From the NCBI GenBank assembly GCA_003508835.1, contig PUFA01000092.1, positions 2,170,001 to 2,234,000 on the forward strand: a DNA stretch of 64,000 nucleotides. Reading direction: 5' to 3'. This DNA comes from Eonycteris spelaea (taxonomy: Eukaryota > Chordata > Mammalia > Chiroptera > Pteropodidae). A program made the translations under genes and the position numbers. Below, one piece after another: positions 1-13,168 of the stretch (position 1 is its first letter; every line of letters begins with the position of its first letter). Under the pieces are notes generated by a model. That model had not been told where the DNA came from. It saw nothing but the letters and a program-made list of their open reading frames with translations, and made no database searches.

Positions 1-149
1 AAAACTGAATTCATCATTTTAAATCCAGTTTAGCTCCTTCTTTGTTCCCCATCTTTGTTCCCCACCCAATTCCAAGGTCAAAATATACGAGGTACCCCAG
101 TTCCTTTTTCTTAACTCTCCAGTCTTGTGTGTTGTGAAATGGTACCACC

Positions 150-776
150 TTTGCTTCATAAAGAACAGTTGTATTATAACTGCTCTCCTTGCCTCCAGTC
201 TTACCCATCTTCAAGACGTTATTCATTCCCAGTCAGAGTTATCTTTTTTATACTCAGGTATGATCAAATACATTTTCTGCTTAAAAAACTTACTGCTTTC
301 TCATTGCTTGCATGACAATGCCCCAAAACCCCAACATGATATTCAAGGCCTTTCATTTTCTAGATTCTGCTTAACTTACCAGACTGGTATCTTAATGCAC
401 CTCCACTAGGGCACACTAAGCAAAACCTCTACTATGCCACTTCCTCTTTAAGATTTTGCATATTTGGTGCCTTCTCACTGGGACAACCTTTGGTCATCCT
501 CTCACTTGGTGAGCTTGTGTGTCAGGTCTCAGTTTAGATGGTAAACTCTTCCTTGAATATTTTCTTCTAGAATCATTAAATGCCAACCTCATAGTTACAA
601 AGGTACTTCCTAACTGCTTCTCAGAATATATGTATCATGCTGAAATTATCTTTATCTGTTTGACCTACTAGACTATACACCCTTCATGTAGTTTGTATCT
701 CATTAACCGTGCCTCCCTAATGTTCTTTATAGATGCCAGCATTGCCTAGAATTTGTTTGCTGAATGCATGAATGAA
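150..776 (+). mobile_element. LINE-2 (L2) 3' fragment, long
   Basis: The stretch follows the L2 consensus order in sense orientation. An early segment has 'ctgcttaaaaaacttact' followed by a 'cattgcttgcatgac' block. A middle segment has 'caggtctcagtttagatg' and 'aaattatctttatctg', and the end has 'gcctagaatttgtttgctg' running into a 'gaatgcatgaatgaa' tail. L2 is an ancient non-LTR retrotransposon inactive in living placentals. Short open frames inside (for example 125-409) have no conserved protein character. Divergence is heavy, so the edges are approximate. Seen: motif order and tail. Known: L2 family structure. Inferred: a single insertion spanning the whole interval. Confidence 0.75.
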
Positions 777-784
777 GTCATCTG

Positions 785-825
785 TTTGTTGTTGTTGTTG
801 TTGTTGTTGTTATTGTTGTTGTTGT
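785..825 (+). repeat. (TTG)n trinucleotide microsatellite
   Basis: About 13 TTG units with one interruption (a 'tat' near 811). It sits just after the L2 tail, a common place for simple repeats to grow. Confidence 0.95.
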
Positions 826-2329
826 CAAAAATTCCTTGATTCAAAGCATTTCCAATGCAGCAGATGAATATTTCATGGTATGATATAATTTCGCTTTAAA
901 AGGAATGGATGGATTAGATGACACTAAGTTGTTTTAGGCTTGTAAGAGTATTAAATTTATTGCCTTTGTATATTCTGAAGCGGATACCATTATAATAGCT
1001 TCTGTAAAGCCCTCTTCAAATTACAAGGCTTTTCCTGTGGTTTGTAGAAATTGTCACTGGCTAAGAAAGCTACTTTCCTATATACTTTAATTCTCTGCAT
1101 CAGTGTGTGAAAAGCGATTATTGCTTATATTTTTATGAGTATAAAGAATGATTACTGTGACATACTATACTATGATAAATTTGCTCCAATTGTTTTCATT
1201 TAAATTTTGGTTCCCTCCCCCTACAGAAAGCTATTTGAAATCTTATTCTTCAACAGATTTATTTGTTTTCCAAATCTTTGATTAACCTCTTTAAAATTTT
1301 GACATTCTCTCTGCAGAGATTTTAATATCTTTCTAGGCCCTGTCATGTGAATGTGTCCCAAGAGAACTGTGTTTTTCTAGAGGGTCAGAGTCAATGTCCA
1401 AGGCAGTTGGTATAAGGCTGGGCAATGAATTTGACATCTGTAAGTCCTGCACTTTCATTTGCTGTGAGACTGACTCTGACTTCCCACAGGGACACTGGAT
1501 TTCCATCTAGTTTCCTTGAAGCCCAACTCTGTGCACAAGCCTCAGGGATGGTGGCAGGAGGAAGTCAGGGCTGGATAAAGAGGACAGTGCTCCCCTCCCT
1601 ACCACACTCAATTCGAATAGGTTCACTTTTATTTATATAAATTGAAGTTCTGAGTAAAAATTTCATTTAAAAAAATGAATAGAACATATTGCTACAAAAT
1701 ATTTTGAAACAAGCAGCCATAAATAGAATGTGGGTAAGGCTTAGGGATGGATGCGATACAAATTTATTTAAGACCAAAATTTCCTTTTGGTTTTGGCTGT
1801 CTCCCACAAGGCCTGAGTATCCTGTCCATTCCATGTGCATACTGCCAACTAATCAATGCTTTAGTTGTTAAACTATGGCTCATGACACTCAATCATCAAG
1901 GACAATTCACATTCATAATGATATAGTGTAATAACTGCAATAACTGTCCAGAAAGTGCCTTTGAAATTTCCTCCCACCTCAGGCAGAGCGAGGCTAGGTT
2001 CCTCATCTCAAAGAACATTCTAAAAGACATGCTTTGTTTTGTTTTGTTTTTCCTAAAAACTGACTTAAGTAGGCATAAATATGCATTTATTTCTGTTTAT
2101 ATAATTTAAATAATCACTAAAATCATTAAATATTTAAGATAAGTATAAGAGAAGAATGTTAGGTCTTGTTAATTTCTATTTCCTTTCAGTGGCGCTCATA
2201 TTTCCCTCGTCACTTGTGAAGAAAATTGCTTGGTTTTTGTTTGACCAGAAACCCTTTTCTATCTTCTGGAGATAGTAGGCCTCTTTCCTATGGGGAAATG
2301 CTCTTCTACTCTATGGGTTCTGGAGAGGA
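826..2329. other. Unassigned non-coding stretch
   Basis: No gene or clear repeat recognised. Positions 1370-1620 are more GC-rich than their surroundings and may be an old repeat I cannot name. A short (TTTTG)n tract lies at 2033-2051. The open frames here (71 and 60 codons) are no longer than chance. Confidence 0.6.
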
Positions 2330-2560
2330 GAGTCGTTGACACAGCCCTTCTGAACCAGGCCGAGGGTGGGTCACGGGACAAAATTGGCTAACCAGAATTC
2401 TCCTATGGGACTTATACATCCCTTACAGAGAAATTCTCTTTCCCCTCGATTTTATCAAAGTGAGATAAGGTGAGTCTGAACAATCGCAGACTGTTCTTAG
2501 TTACCACATATCTGCTCTGCTTTTGTGTGATAGGAAGGCTGATTTGTATACTCTCATGGT
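2330..2560 (+). repeat. Possible old interspersed repeat
   Basis: The block around 'gggtcacgggacaaaatt' and 'ggctaaccagaattctcc' resembles a mammalian repeat with a 'gtgggtca...gaccaa...ggccaatcaga' pattern. I cannot name the family and the edges are guesses. Confidence 0.3.
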
Positions 2561-5500
2561 AATATTCTTGTAGTGTCAAGGAATCTGTCTTTTTTGGCAG
2601 GTGCTTCTATAATGTCTCTACCCAGGAAATAGATAGTCTCTGTAAAATAGAGAATTTCTGCTCTGAGATTTTTCAGAATTCTAGTCTTTCCATGTTAAAA
2701 TACTGCCTTTTCTTCCTGCTTCAAAAGTTTGGAAATGGAAGCTGGTTTTATGACAGATTGCTAGTCCCACAGCTTCTGTGGTTGATACAAAACAAGCATT
2801 TAATAGTTTTTACCTTTTAACTCTTTCCTGTTCTTGGTATCCTGATTAAGTACATACAAATAATTTTTATATGCAAAATGTCCAATGTAAAATATATGTT
2901 TTTCCTATAGTCTGCTTACTTGTATTGGATTCTGTAAGGCTATCCTTAAAACATTTGCATTGAAGAGAATTAAAACAATGATCATTTCAAGTCATATGTG
3001 CTGCCCTCATGTTTCTTGACCCATGAAATATGAAAATAGCTACCTTTAAACTCACATTCATTCTCTTTCATGTCTTTGTGAGTTAGTTTCTACCCTTCAA
3101 AATAATGTGCATGAAGTAGTTTCCCTTTTGCTCCTGAAAGTGGAGTGGGGAGGACAAGTTGTAATTAAGGATCATACTGAAGTCATCTGCTAGCCATGTG
3201 AGGCAAGAGCTAGGATATAGCTCATCTCTTTGGTCCTTATTGTTCAACTTATCTGTGTCCTTCTTTTATTTATCCTTAAAGGACTATAGTGATTGAGAAT
3301 AAGCATCATTTTAGCATAGTAATAATAAAATTAATAATAAAAAATGAAAGAAATTTTTGATAGTTTCTATATTCCAAAGACAATTTAAGTGCATGAAATT
3401 TCATTGTCTTTCATTGTACCCAATCATTGATTACTTCTCTGCTGCTACAAAGGTAAGTAGCTGCTGCAGTACCATATTGGCTTTGTAACCCAAGATTGTT
3501 CACCTCTGGGATTGCTTCCCCCTGGCTTAGGATATCCCGTCCTTCAGCCAAAGGTTCCCAAAAGCTAGAAGTAAAATGCATATTTAAATCATGTGTCTAA
3601 ATGTTTCCGATTTAAGTGTGGGTGTTGGACTCTAAATCTCAGTTGCCTTGAAATGACATGTGAAATAGACATTAAGTTTGTAACATTTTGTTCCTACAGG
3701 TCAAGAGTCTCCAGGAAAATGTTTATGGTTCAAATTAGATGTATTGCCTTCAAAAGGTTATGCTTACATTTCAACAAATAATTTAGCTCCCAATAAGTGA
3801 AATAACAGGTGTTCAAAACATTTTTTTTTGAAGAAAATACAGTGTTTAAAAGTCCTTAAATTTTTTTTCCTGGTGAATTTTCCTATGCAGGTATTTATTA
3901 AAATTTACTTATGTAAGAGAAAAGGACACATTCAGCAATACAAATATCAATTATGGGTGAAAAGAGAACCATCCGCTCATGATAAAAGTTAGGGATTCTC
4001 ACAGATAATATAATTAGGGGACACAATAAGATATCTGACCTTTGCAGTCCAAATGCTGGAATGAGGCTGTTGTTGAAACCCAGTTGTGGTGTATATTCTA
4101 AAAGAATTCACATGTACTGAAGTGAGAGGTTCTGCAAAGTCAATAAATACTTTAAGTTTAAATGGTGTGGCTGCAAATAAGCACCCCACACAAAGGTTAT
4201 GCCCAGTTTGCATTGACGAATAAGAACTATAGATACCTATATCTGATATTCTTATGATCACTATAAAGCACTCATTGGAAAGCCAGTGCAGGCCCACAAT
4301 TATCATTATGTTTATATGGACTATGTTCAAAATGTATAATTATCTGTAGCTCCTTAGATAATATGTATTGCTGTATTTTAAAGTCATACGAAAACTTTGC
4401 GTGTACAGAATGCAGTAAACTATGAAAAAATACCATGGATATTTTTAGCTTTAGATAAGAACATTTTAAACTGGGAGAAACAGGCAATGGTGTTAAAACT
4501 CTGTATTACTTTCAGAAGTAAAGACATGTATATGGTCTAAATGTATCTTAGTGGAGAAAAGTGCACCCAATGTTTGCATCCTGAAAAGGCGAAGTATGAA
4601 ACAGAAGAAACATTTCTATCTAGTCCTTTAACCACGTTAAAAAAAATAAAAAAAGACCTCTATTTATGAGTTACCTGTCTGATAACTTCATAGGTTATTA
4701 AAAGTTTGTGAGAAGCTCATTTGCAGTATGGCTTTGACGTTCTTTAATTTAGAACCTTTATGGCAGAGGAAATGTAACCTTCCTTTCAGTGAGTTCAAAA
4801 CCATCCCTTTTTTGGAAGTCTTGTAAGGTTTTACATTTGATTTTTATTAAGACCTGGGAAGGGAGGCCATATTGTGCCACTCTTGCTTTAGGAAAAAACA
4901 ATTTACATGAGGGAAAGTTTGCCTTTGTTTATCCTAACTCTGTTTCTGAACCTCTCTTCCAGTTTTGGGGGTGATGGTGGTGGAGGTGGAAAATAGATTT
5001 CTGTTTTCCTGAGCCAGGTGCCAAATTCCTTCACTCATCTCTTTCATCATCTTTTTCCCAAAATCGAATTCATCAATGTATTGACTTTAATAATTAGTTT
5101 GAAAGGTTGACCTATGATATGTGAATATGCATAATTCCAAACATCTTTAAGTGGAGAAATGTATTGATTAGGATAGAGAGTACAGGGGCTTCATGATTAA
5201 GTGAGAAAAGAGGATCTAGGTTTGTTTATCTAGTTTTTACTTGTGTGTAGAAAAATTAGGGTCAATTTAGCAGTCTCCTCAGAAGGATTATGGTACTTTT
5301 TTTCTAAGAGACTTTAGACTTGATTATTAATTACTTGATTATTATTACTATTTATTTTCTACTTCAATTGTAATGCTGGTTTACATATTATACTCTAAAA
5401 TAATTTCAAACTTCCATGAAAAATGGAAGGATAAGAGCAAGCTTCTAACCCTCTCCTAGAGACTCACCGAAATAACAAAAAATAAGAAAATAGAGATGAC

Positions 5501-6099
5501 ATCTTTACTAGCTCCGAGAGTAGGAATTGTGTCAGCTCTCTCCGACAAGTTTCCCCCTGAATATGGTATAGATGAGAACAAATTGATGTAGACTATAGGC
5601 TTCGCTACACACTTCCATTTCTTAGGAGAGCTACATAATTGTGGAATCCTTAAAGAAATTTTAGATAACTCATTTGAAGGAATAAGAGCTTTTGGTAATC
5701 ACAACATATAGGAGACATGATATATCCGTCCAGGATTCTCTTTTGTCAGTATTGCTTAGTTGTAGAGTAGGAGATAACAGGGATAATGTGCGGCCCTCTT
5801 TGCTAATTTCATGTGGATCTATTTTCTTAAAGATTCTGCTGGACAGTTCCAATATGGAGAGGAGATGCTCTAATGTGGAGGGGTGATGTCTGAAGGAAAG
5901 TGTGTGCTGTGGTAGAAATGGGCTGACTAACTTTCGTGTGTCATTTTAGCGCTGCAGCCCCATGGCAGAAAGAGTAGCTATGATGAGAGTATACAGGGCG
6001 TGTGAACTGGGCTGCCAAAGGTGGTCTGCATTGTTGCTAAGCAGCATTAAATGCTCAGGGGTAGTCCTTCAGGCCTATGTATAGTTAGTAAAGTGAGAA
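2561..6099. other. Unassigned non-coding stretch
   Basis: About 3.5 kb of AT-rich sequence with no recognisable gene, RNA or confident repeat. The longest open frame (113 codons, minus strand, 3989-4330) shows no domain, repeat or composition suggesting real coding. The interval 5440-5900 is slightly more complex and could be a decayed element. Confidence 0.6.
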
Positions 6100-6470
6100 A
6101 CAGTGAACAAATTGTGGTATATTCACACAGTAAAATGCTACACAGCAAGCAAAAAGAACAAAGTACTGCTACATTTAAAATATAAAGAAGTCTGGGTGAT
6201 TCATCCTGAGTGAGTCAGATGCAACAGAGCATACACTATATGGCTCTACCTCTTCAGAGTAAAAACACGAGCAAGAGTAATGTGTTTGGTAGACATAAGA
6301 ATGGGAGTTAACTTCGGGAGGAGGTAATGACTGGAAGATGGCAGAAGGGAGGCTTTGGGTGTTGCTAATGTTTCATATTTTGAATTGTATAATGGTTTTA
6401 AGGATTGTTCACTTTGTCGAATTCATAGAGATCCACACTTAAGATTTATGTACTTTATGTTACTCTTCTT
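6100..6470 (+). mobile_element. Old L1 3' end (L1M type)
   Basis: It begins with 'caaattgtggtatattcaca' and an 'aatgctacacagcaagcaa' block. Both are decayed forms of the L1 ORF2 C-terminal region that reads 'tggaatactactcagcaa' in intact copies. It then shows the old L1M 3' pattern: 'ggaggaggtaatgact' and a late 'cacacttaagatttatgtac'. Stops and substitutions show it is dead. Orientation is sense on the plus strand. Confidence 0.7.
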
Positions 6471-8202
6471 AAACATTGCAAATCACATTGTGTGGCAAGG
6501 AAAAAAGCTTAGTCACGTTACTTCAGGAAAATTTGGGGCTATATTATATAGCTTCATAGGGACTTCTGTTGGAATTGAGAAGTAGAGATGGAAGAGGTAG
6601 ACTTAAGGCCACCTTTCTAACACATAGTACCTCCCCTTCTCTTGGTGCATGTGCCCTTTACTCTTCTTTGTCCATAGCTTCACTCTCCTTCTACTTCATT
6701 TTTCCACTCTCTCATAACTACAACTTGTGCATCATTTGGATTTTCCACAGCTTTGGGTCAACATCATGGCATCTGTTTAGCTTTATACCACCTTCTAAAC
6801 ATTCCAGTCCCTGCACTTCTCTGAGAAGTTCCTGAGAGGTGGCTCTGAATCTCCAGCACACCAGTGTGATGTCTGCCTTCAGGAGGGTGTTTTCATGGGT
6901 TGGAACATGGATATTCAAGCTCCAGAGATTGAGACTTGGAAGGATATCCTTTGGAAGGTGTGGGCATGGCTGGTGATAACAACAGTCAACCTTAGCTCAT
7001 TCCACCTTTTTGTCTTCTCTCCACTAATACAGTTTCAAAGATACTTCCTCTTAACATGGTCAAGCTACTACTCCCACAATTGAAAATGCTGCCAGTTACT
7101 TTTATTCTCTTCTTTGTTTCCTTTTTATGGCTCAAGTTGTTATAATTAGCTTATAATCACTTCATAATTAGAAAAAGACAATTCTTATTAAAAATAAAAC
7201 AGATTTAAAACCTGCCAAGAGGATGAATCTGGTCTTTTTATGAGATATTGAAAAATACATGAGTAAATGAAATTTTGAGATTGAGTATTTGGTATTATTG
7301 ATATACTTTAGTTGGAGAACAGTCTTCTGAATCAGACCTTGTAATTCAAGAGAATCTTCTGTGGCTTGTTGTAAATAGGTGGTGGGGGTGGACACTCACC
7401 AAAAGAAAGTTAAGAGTCAAAAGAATCAAGAATAATTGGAAGTAGAATAGCAAATGTATTTCAGGGTCTTAGGCATTTATTTTGCTTGTGTTATAAATTT
7501 GTGGAAAAGATGATTAATAGATGGTTTGTGATGTTTCTTCAAATTCTTGAAACACCTGAGAATTTGATACTGAATTCAGTCCTTCTGTGGTTCAAAATCA
7601 AGGAATTATAAAAGTATGCCAGATCTATAATTAAAAACAAATACCTACTGAGTGCCCATACCTCATCCTTGGGATGGCTTATTGAGTAAGCTGTAATTTC
7701 CAAACTACTGCAATTTATGAACATTAGCTCTGCAAGAAAATGAGAGCAAGAGCAATGTGACTAGCAATGCATAAATGCTGAAGGAACTTATTACTGGCTT
7801 TCTGAGACCAAGGCAGTCTATACACACCTAGCCATTCTTCTCCTGACCACACATGTTTGGAGTATAGTCATGGTTTCTTTGACATACTGTGAATCACTAT
7901 GCCATATTGCCTGTCCTGGCTTTTTTTCTTATTATTAAATAACCTGATACTGGGTGAAGCATGTTGTGTCTCATGAAAACTTTGATTATTAATCCACACC
8001 ACTGCTTCAAACTGAGCAGCCAGTAATGCAATGTATGCTAACAAATCTTCTTCTTAAGACTCTGCTAGGTTGTAAATGCTACAATTTATTTGAAAGTAAA
8101 CTTAAAAAAATATTCAAGTGATGGTCATTGTAAACCCTTCAATAACTTTTGGTAGAAAAAGTGGCCTTTTTCACCCTTCTCTTCTCGAAAAGAAATCTTA
8201 TG
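6471..8202. other. Unassigned non-coding stretch
   Basis: No gene or confident repeat seen. Open frames of 60-88 codons occur on both strands with no conserved features. Confidence 0.6.
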
Positions 8203-8240
8203 GTTTATTATGATATGACACATAATGCATCATAATAAAC
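8203..8240. repeat. Perfect 12-bp inverted repeat (hairpin)
   Basis: The left arm 'gtttattatgat' (8203-8214) is the exact reverse complement of the right arm 'atcataataaac' (8229-8240), with a 14-nt loop. It is AT-rich, so chance formation is quite possible. No gene context gives it a role. Confidence 0.8.
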
Positions 8241-8345
8241 TCTCTCTACTATAAATAGCAGTCATCTGAGAGCAGAACATCATGGGAAGCACAACAGAGG
8301 TACTGACTTTTGTTAAACTGAGTGGAGACACTTTCAAATATATAC

Positions 8346-9215
8346 ATTTTTAATTTTTATTTTTCAATTGGAGTTGATATTCAGTATATTTTATATTAGT
8401 TTCAGGTGTACAGCATAGTGATTAGACATTTATATAATTTACAAAGTGATCCCTGCTATTCGTCTACACACCTGGCCCTATACAGTTATTTCAATATAAT
8501 TAACTGTATTCCCTACCCATGCTGTGCTTTACACCCCATGACTATTTTATAACTACCAATTTGTACTTCTTACTCCCTTCACCTAGCCCTCCAACCCCCC
8601 TCTCATCTGGCTATCAGTTTGTTCTCTGTATCCATGAGTCTGTTTCCATTTTATTTGTTTATTTTGTTCTTTAGATTCCACATGTAAGTGAAATCATATG
8701 GCATTTGTCTTTGTCTGACTTACTCCACTCAGCACAATACCTTCCAGGTCCATCCATGTTGATTCAGAAGGCAAGACCCCATTCCCTTTTTTTATGTTGC
8801 GTAATAGTCCATTATATATATATGTATCACCTCTTCTTTATCCATTCATCTGTTTACAGATACCCCAGTTGCCTCCATACCTTGGCTGTTGTAAATAATG
8901 CTGCAATGAACATAAGGATTCACATGTCCTTTCAAAATAGTGTTTTGGGTTTTTCAAATAAATAACCAAAGTGAGATTACTGGGTCTTTCTTTGTCTCCT
9001 GTTACAGCCTTTGTTCTACGTCTTTTTTGTCTGCTATAAGTATTGCTACCCGAGCTTTTTTGTTTGTTTGTTTGTTTCCATTTTGAAGAAATGTCTTTTT
9101 TCATCCCTTTCCTTTTGGTCTGTGTATGTCTTTCATTCTGAAGTGAGTTTCCTATAGGCAGCATATATTAAGGTCTTATCCATTCAGTCACCTTATCTTT
9201 TGGAAGATTTGGAAA
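8346..9215 (-). mobile_element. Antisense L1, internally deleted
   Basis: From left to right the plus strand reads the reverse complement of an L1 3' UTR ('agtgattagacatttata', about 8417-8435), then the ORF2 C-terminal region ('gctgttgtaaataatgctgc', 8885-8904; 'gattactgggtc', near 8977). It then jumps directly to an upstream L1 segment containing 'ttggtctgtgtatgtc' (9115-9130) and 'ataggcagcatat' (9153-9165). Nearly all of ORF2 that should lie between is missing. The T-rich left edge is the antisense of the poly-A tail. The 3' UTR type is the one I associate with bats and relatives. No clear target-site duplication was found. Confidence 0.8.
9056..9077 (+). repeat. (TTTG)n microsatellite
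   Basis: Short TTTG tract inside the antisense L1. Confidence 0.85.
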
Positions 9216-9758
9216 TCTTAATAAAATATTCAATAAGGACTTAAAAACGTCAACTTTTGAACATTTTGCAAATAGCTGTTATTGAACACTAAGAGTACAA
9301 ACAGAAAGACAATGAAATGTCTACCTACAAAACAAGGGAAGAACTCAACAAATGAGCAGTGAGAACACAGACTGTGTGAAAGATTTAATTTTGAAATTCT
9401 AATTGTTGCTTTATTTACCACATTGGTTTTACTCAGAAACCAATTTCTAAAAAAATACTTTGTGAAGTTAAAATACCACATATTCATGTGTTTCCATGTG
9501 ACTTAAAACAAGATATTTTTATATTGTTTATAAGCAGAATGATGTCTCGGTACACATTTATATACTATAATCAGTTTCTTATTCTATGTGTACCTAATAT
9601 GTCATGGCTATTTTTTTTAAATGTATTTAAATAGGATCTTATTATTTAAAACTTTTTAGCTCTAAATCTTTTAGCTCATTCATTTACTTTTTAAATAAGA
9701 TCTGACGTTGTATCCTGACTTTAATTATTACAATAGGCCTGTACTTTTTATTGTGACT
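9216..9758. other. Unassigned non-coding stretch
   Basis: AT-rich sequence with nothing recognised. Confidence 0.6.
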
Positions 9759-9776
9759 AGACTTTTTAAAAAGTCT
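9759..9776. repeat. Perfect 18-bp palindrome
   Basis: 'agactttttaaaaagtct' equals its own reverse complement. A second copy with one changed end base lies at 13169-13186. Confidence 0.85.
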
Positions 9777-9814
9777 TTTCTCTCTGTGAATTTATATATG
9801 CTGTCGTGGTCTTA

Positions 9815-10330
9815 TCAGGCTGCTGAGGGAGAAGGAGTATGGCAGATAGATGGTTGTTGCAGTCAAGGTTCATACACTCACTCTAGGTATCTCAAACAGA
9901 GGGAATTTAATATAGGGAATTACTTACACAGCTAATGGAAAGGCTGGGAACCAAATGGGGTGGTGAGGCAACCCAGGAATTAGCAATAAGAGGAAGATAA
10001 TACCACTGGTACCACCCACAGGTCTGGGAAATGCAGAGAAAAGGTGGTGCTGCAAGAACCCAGAAGCTGGGATGAGCTAAATCGATGAAGAGAGTGGCTG
10101 TTCAATGAAAGCAAGAACATTAGAGGAGATGCAGCTGCTCAAAAAATGACACAAAGTTGAGCTTGGAGTTTTGAGAAATACCGTGGTGCCCCCATTTTTC
10201 AGCCCATATTCCAGTGCCCACTTTGGTCAAATCTACCAGTGACCAGAGCAGGAGAGGAAGTGAGGATCTGGGAGCAACAGGCAAATAATTAGCTCAGAAA
10301 TAACTTTTGGACATAATACATGGCTTCAAA
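9815..10330 (+). mobile_element. Old UTR-like interspersed repeat
   Basis: The block 'agagggaatttaatataggg' (9898-9917) followed by 'ggctgggaaccaaatgggg' (9943-9961) and 'gaggcaacccaggaattagc' (9965-9984) matches a common decayed mammalian repeat that I associate with old L1 3' UTRs. The family name is not certain. A related pattern on the opposite strand appears near 23.6-23.8 kb. Confidence 0.55.
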
Positions 10331-11040
10331 GATAACAACAGGTCTTCTCATTGTTGACATATGTAATGTAATAAAATGTAAAATAGATATATAGCTATCT
10401 GACAACTTCAAATAATATACAATGACAGTAGTTTTCAAAAATAAAGATATAATAGCCAAATATTTTATTCACAGGCCTTCAGTCAGAGGCTAATTATTTG
10501 CTCTTATTTTTGCACATACAACAGCTGGATACAACAGCTTAGAAAGGTAAAATGGACTGGCAGGCATAGACAAAGACAAATGGAAAGTTGGCGTATTTAG
10601 CAGTCTGACAATGAGAGAGAGAATAGGAAAAAATCCCATGAAAGTGAGACAAAATAATCTAAAAGTTTTTCTCTGATTGTTCAATATAAAAAACAATCTG
10701 TCATACCCAACTTAAGAACCCTTGTGGGGATACCCCCAAGGCTTGAACTTTGCATTTATTGATGTTGGTAAAGGTGAATATGAATCACTGAGAAAAGGTT
10801 AAATTATTCACAGTAGCAGCTATTTAAATGGGGGGAATATATAAAAATTATTATACAGATCCATAGACTCAAGTGGTACCTTTCTCCTAGTTTAAAAACT
10901 AATGTATTTTGAATACTTCATAACATACCAGATATATGTATATGTGATATTACTAGAGTAAGATATGAAAAACATTAAACATGAACAAGGAAGATTACTG
11001 TTAACAAGGAAAGCAAGTCAAAGCTTATGTTTCCTTTACA
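10331..11040. other. Unassigned non-coding stretch
   Basis: No gene or confident repeat seen. Confidence 0.6.
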
Positions 11041-11079
11041 CCCACACACACACATACACACGCGTGCACACACACACAT
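11041..11079 (+). repeat. (CA)n microsatellite, interrupted
   Basis: Two CA tracts separated by 'cacgcgtgca'. The central CGCGTG is a rare CpG pair for this window. Confidence 0.9.
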
Positions 11080-11104
11080 CTCAAAATGAAGAATCCAAGG
11101 GCAA

Positions 11105-11240
11105 CATTAATTCATTTATTCTACAAATATTTACTGAGCACTTACTACACCTCAGACTCATTTTTGAACATGTTTTCTGTACTCTAAAGTGACTTAGTGT
11201 CCAAAAATCATCTCACGGAGTAACTATATAAAATGTAAAC
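11105..11240 (+). repeat. Possible old repeat piece
   Basis: 'attcatttattctacaaata' with 'tttactgagcacttactac' resembles the common mammalian repeat motif 'ttcaacaaatatttattgagcacctactatg'-type sequence, in a decayed form. The family is unresolved. Confidence 0.4.
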
Positions 11241-13168
11241 AGCCAGATGAAACGTGAATGCACTTTTAATTGCATCATTGTTTGTTTTGAGATTGACTTG
11301 CATATGTAACTGGTCATGTGTCTGAGATGTTTTCTTTTGCTTTTTTACTGATATTGAAATATTCAGTTTATTAGGGACATGTTACCAAATGAAATATATT
11401 TATAAAATTTTAAAGATATTATCATGGAGTATTTGGTGAAGATGTCAGATAATTTATAATAGAAAGAGATTAAATCAGTATTTGCATATCATGGCCAAAA
11501 AAACTGTAATGTTCGTAGAAAGATTTTTTTTTTTGGTAGAAATATTTGAAAGAAAGTATGTATTTATGTTCAGCTGCATATTTCTGGAGAGAAATATCTT
11601 AGCTTCCATCAGACTTAAGATCCCAAATGATAAAGTACCATTGAACTAATGTAACTGTAATCTGTTCTTTAATTATTCTTTTAAAAGATACATACACTAA
11701 GAATTGCTTCAGAAAAATACCTCATTTATGTCTTTGGTTATTTATATATGCTAAGTGCTTATCAGTGATGGAAATGTCACCATTGTGTCAATAATTTTGA
11801 TTTCCTACTATTGTATTTGCTATTGATCATAAAATTCCAAGTGAATTAATGAGCTAAAATTCAGTCTCTTCCTTAGAGAAGGGATGAGAAAAAATGACAG
11901 TTCCTCATTTGTAAAACTTAAGTGGGGGAAAGTGGAATTTCATCATATAATGACTTGTAATTTAACCAATGAGAGAATAAAGATATTTATCATCTCACAA
12001 ATAAATATAAATGTCCTATTTATACCTATGCTGAATAGTCTCAAATCATTAAACAGGAAAAAAGTAAATCTACAAAAACCTTAAAAATGATTAAATCAAC
12101 CTGAAAAATACTAAAGAAAAATTAGTAGAAGACAAATTTACTAAAGTTATCCTCTCTTTCCAATGTTTACCCTTCTGTCTTCTCATTTCCTTCAACTCCT
12201 TATCCCCCATTTTTATTCCTGGGTTGGATTCTCCGAAAAAAATGTTGCCAGGCCCCTATTACAAAATATGGTTTTTGAATACAGCCTTACTTCTGCATAC
12301 GTTTCATTTCGTGCTGATTTTCAATGTTTGACCAGTGAATACCAAGATTACTTTATTTCATTTCACCTACAAATTTATCTTTTCACTTTTGTCAATCAAT
12401 ATGGTGAGCTATTTTCGATATAAACCTGAAGATTTTAACACATCTTCACTTTTAGCACATCTTTAGAACATCACCGCCACTTTTATTGTTTTATCATCTA
12501 TTCAGTGAAGTCCGCCCTGCATAGTTTTGAATGAGTCTACTGACCACCAGAGGTACATTGCAGCTGTCCTTTTTGTTTCTCAGTATTTCCTATTTAACTT
12601 CTCATCCTTGCTTTGAAATTTGGTTTATTGCCTTATTCTTTAATTTCCGATCTTAGTGTTGATTTTTGGTCATCATGGTTTGACGCTTGTTTCTTAAGAA
12701 CTTAGTTTGACTCCAACTTTTGTGACCACATTTCTAAAACACCGTTATGTGTGTTAAGGTCATTTTCAATGATAAAAGCTTGATACACTGATTACATTCT
12801 CTTATTCTATAAGTATATCCTTGAAGACTTGTGTCCTACCACGAATGTAATTAAAATAGTGTGATGTGGAATGTATATTATAAAGTTTAAATTGCATTTC
12901 TTTTAAATGATTATATAACTTAAACTGAAGTACTCTTTCAAATCAAATTAGTGAGTTATGTAGCATATAAAATGATCTAACATTAGAGATACAAGTAGTC
13001 ATTTTTAGTAATGTGTATTATTAATTCAAATCATTGACTGCTATACTCTCTCAGTACATATTTAACTTGGTAGAACCAAAGTATTTAATTTGGGAATATA
13101 TGATTTATCTAACTTATTTCCAAAGGGGATTTGAGGTCATGCTGAAGGATTTGAACAGGCCCGCTCTT
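11241..13168. other. Unassigned non-coding stretch
   Basis: About 1.9 kb of AT-rich sequence with nothing recognised. Frames up to 86 codons look like chance. Confidence 0.6.

Noticed and set aside
3989..4330. 113-codon minus-strand frame
   Set aside because: No domain, no conserved feature and no gene context; its length is unremarkable for a window this size.
8838..9164. 108-codon minus-strand frame with a lysine/arginine-rich stretch
   Set aside because: It lies inside the antisense L1 and crosses its deletion junction.
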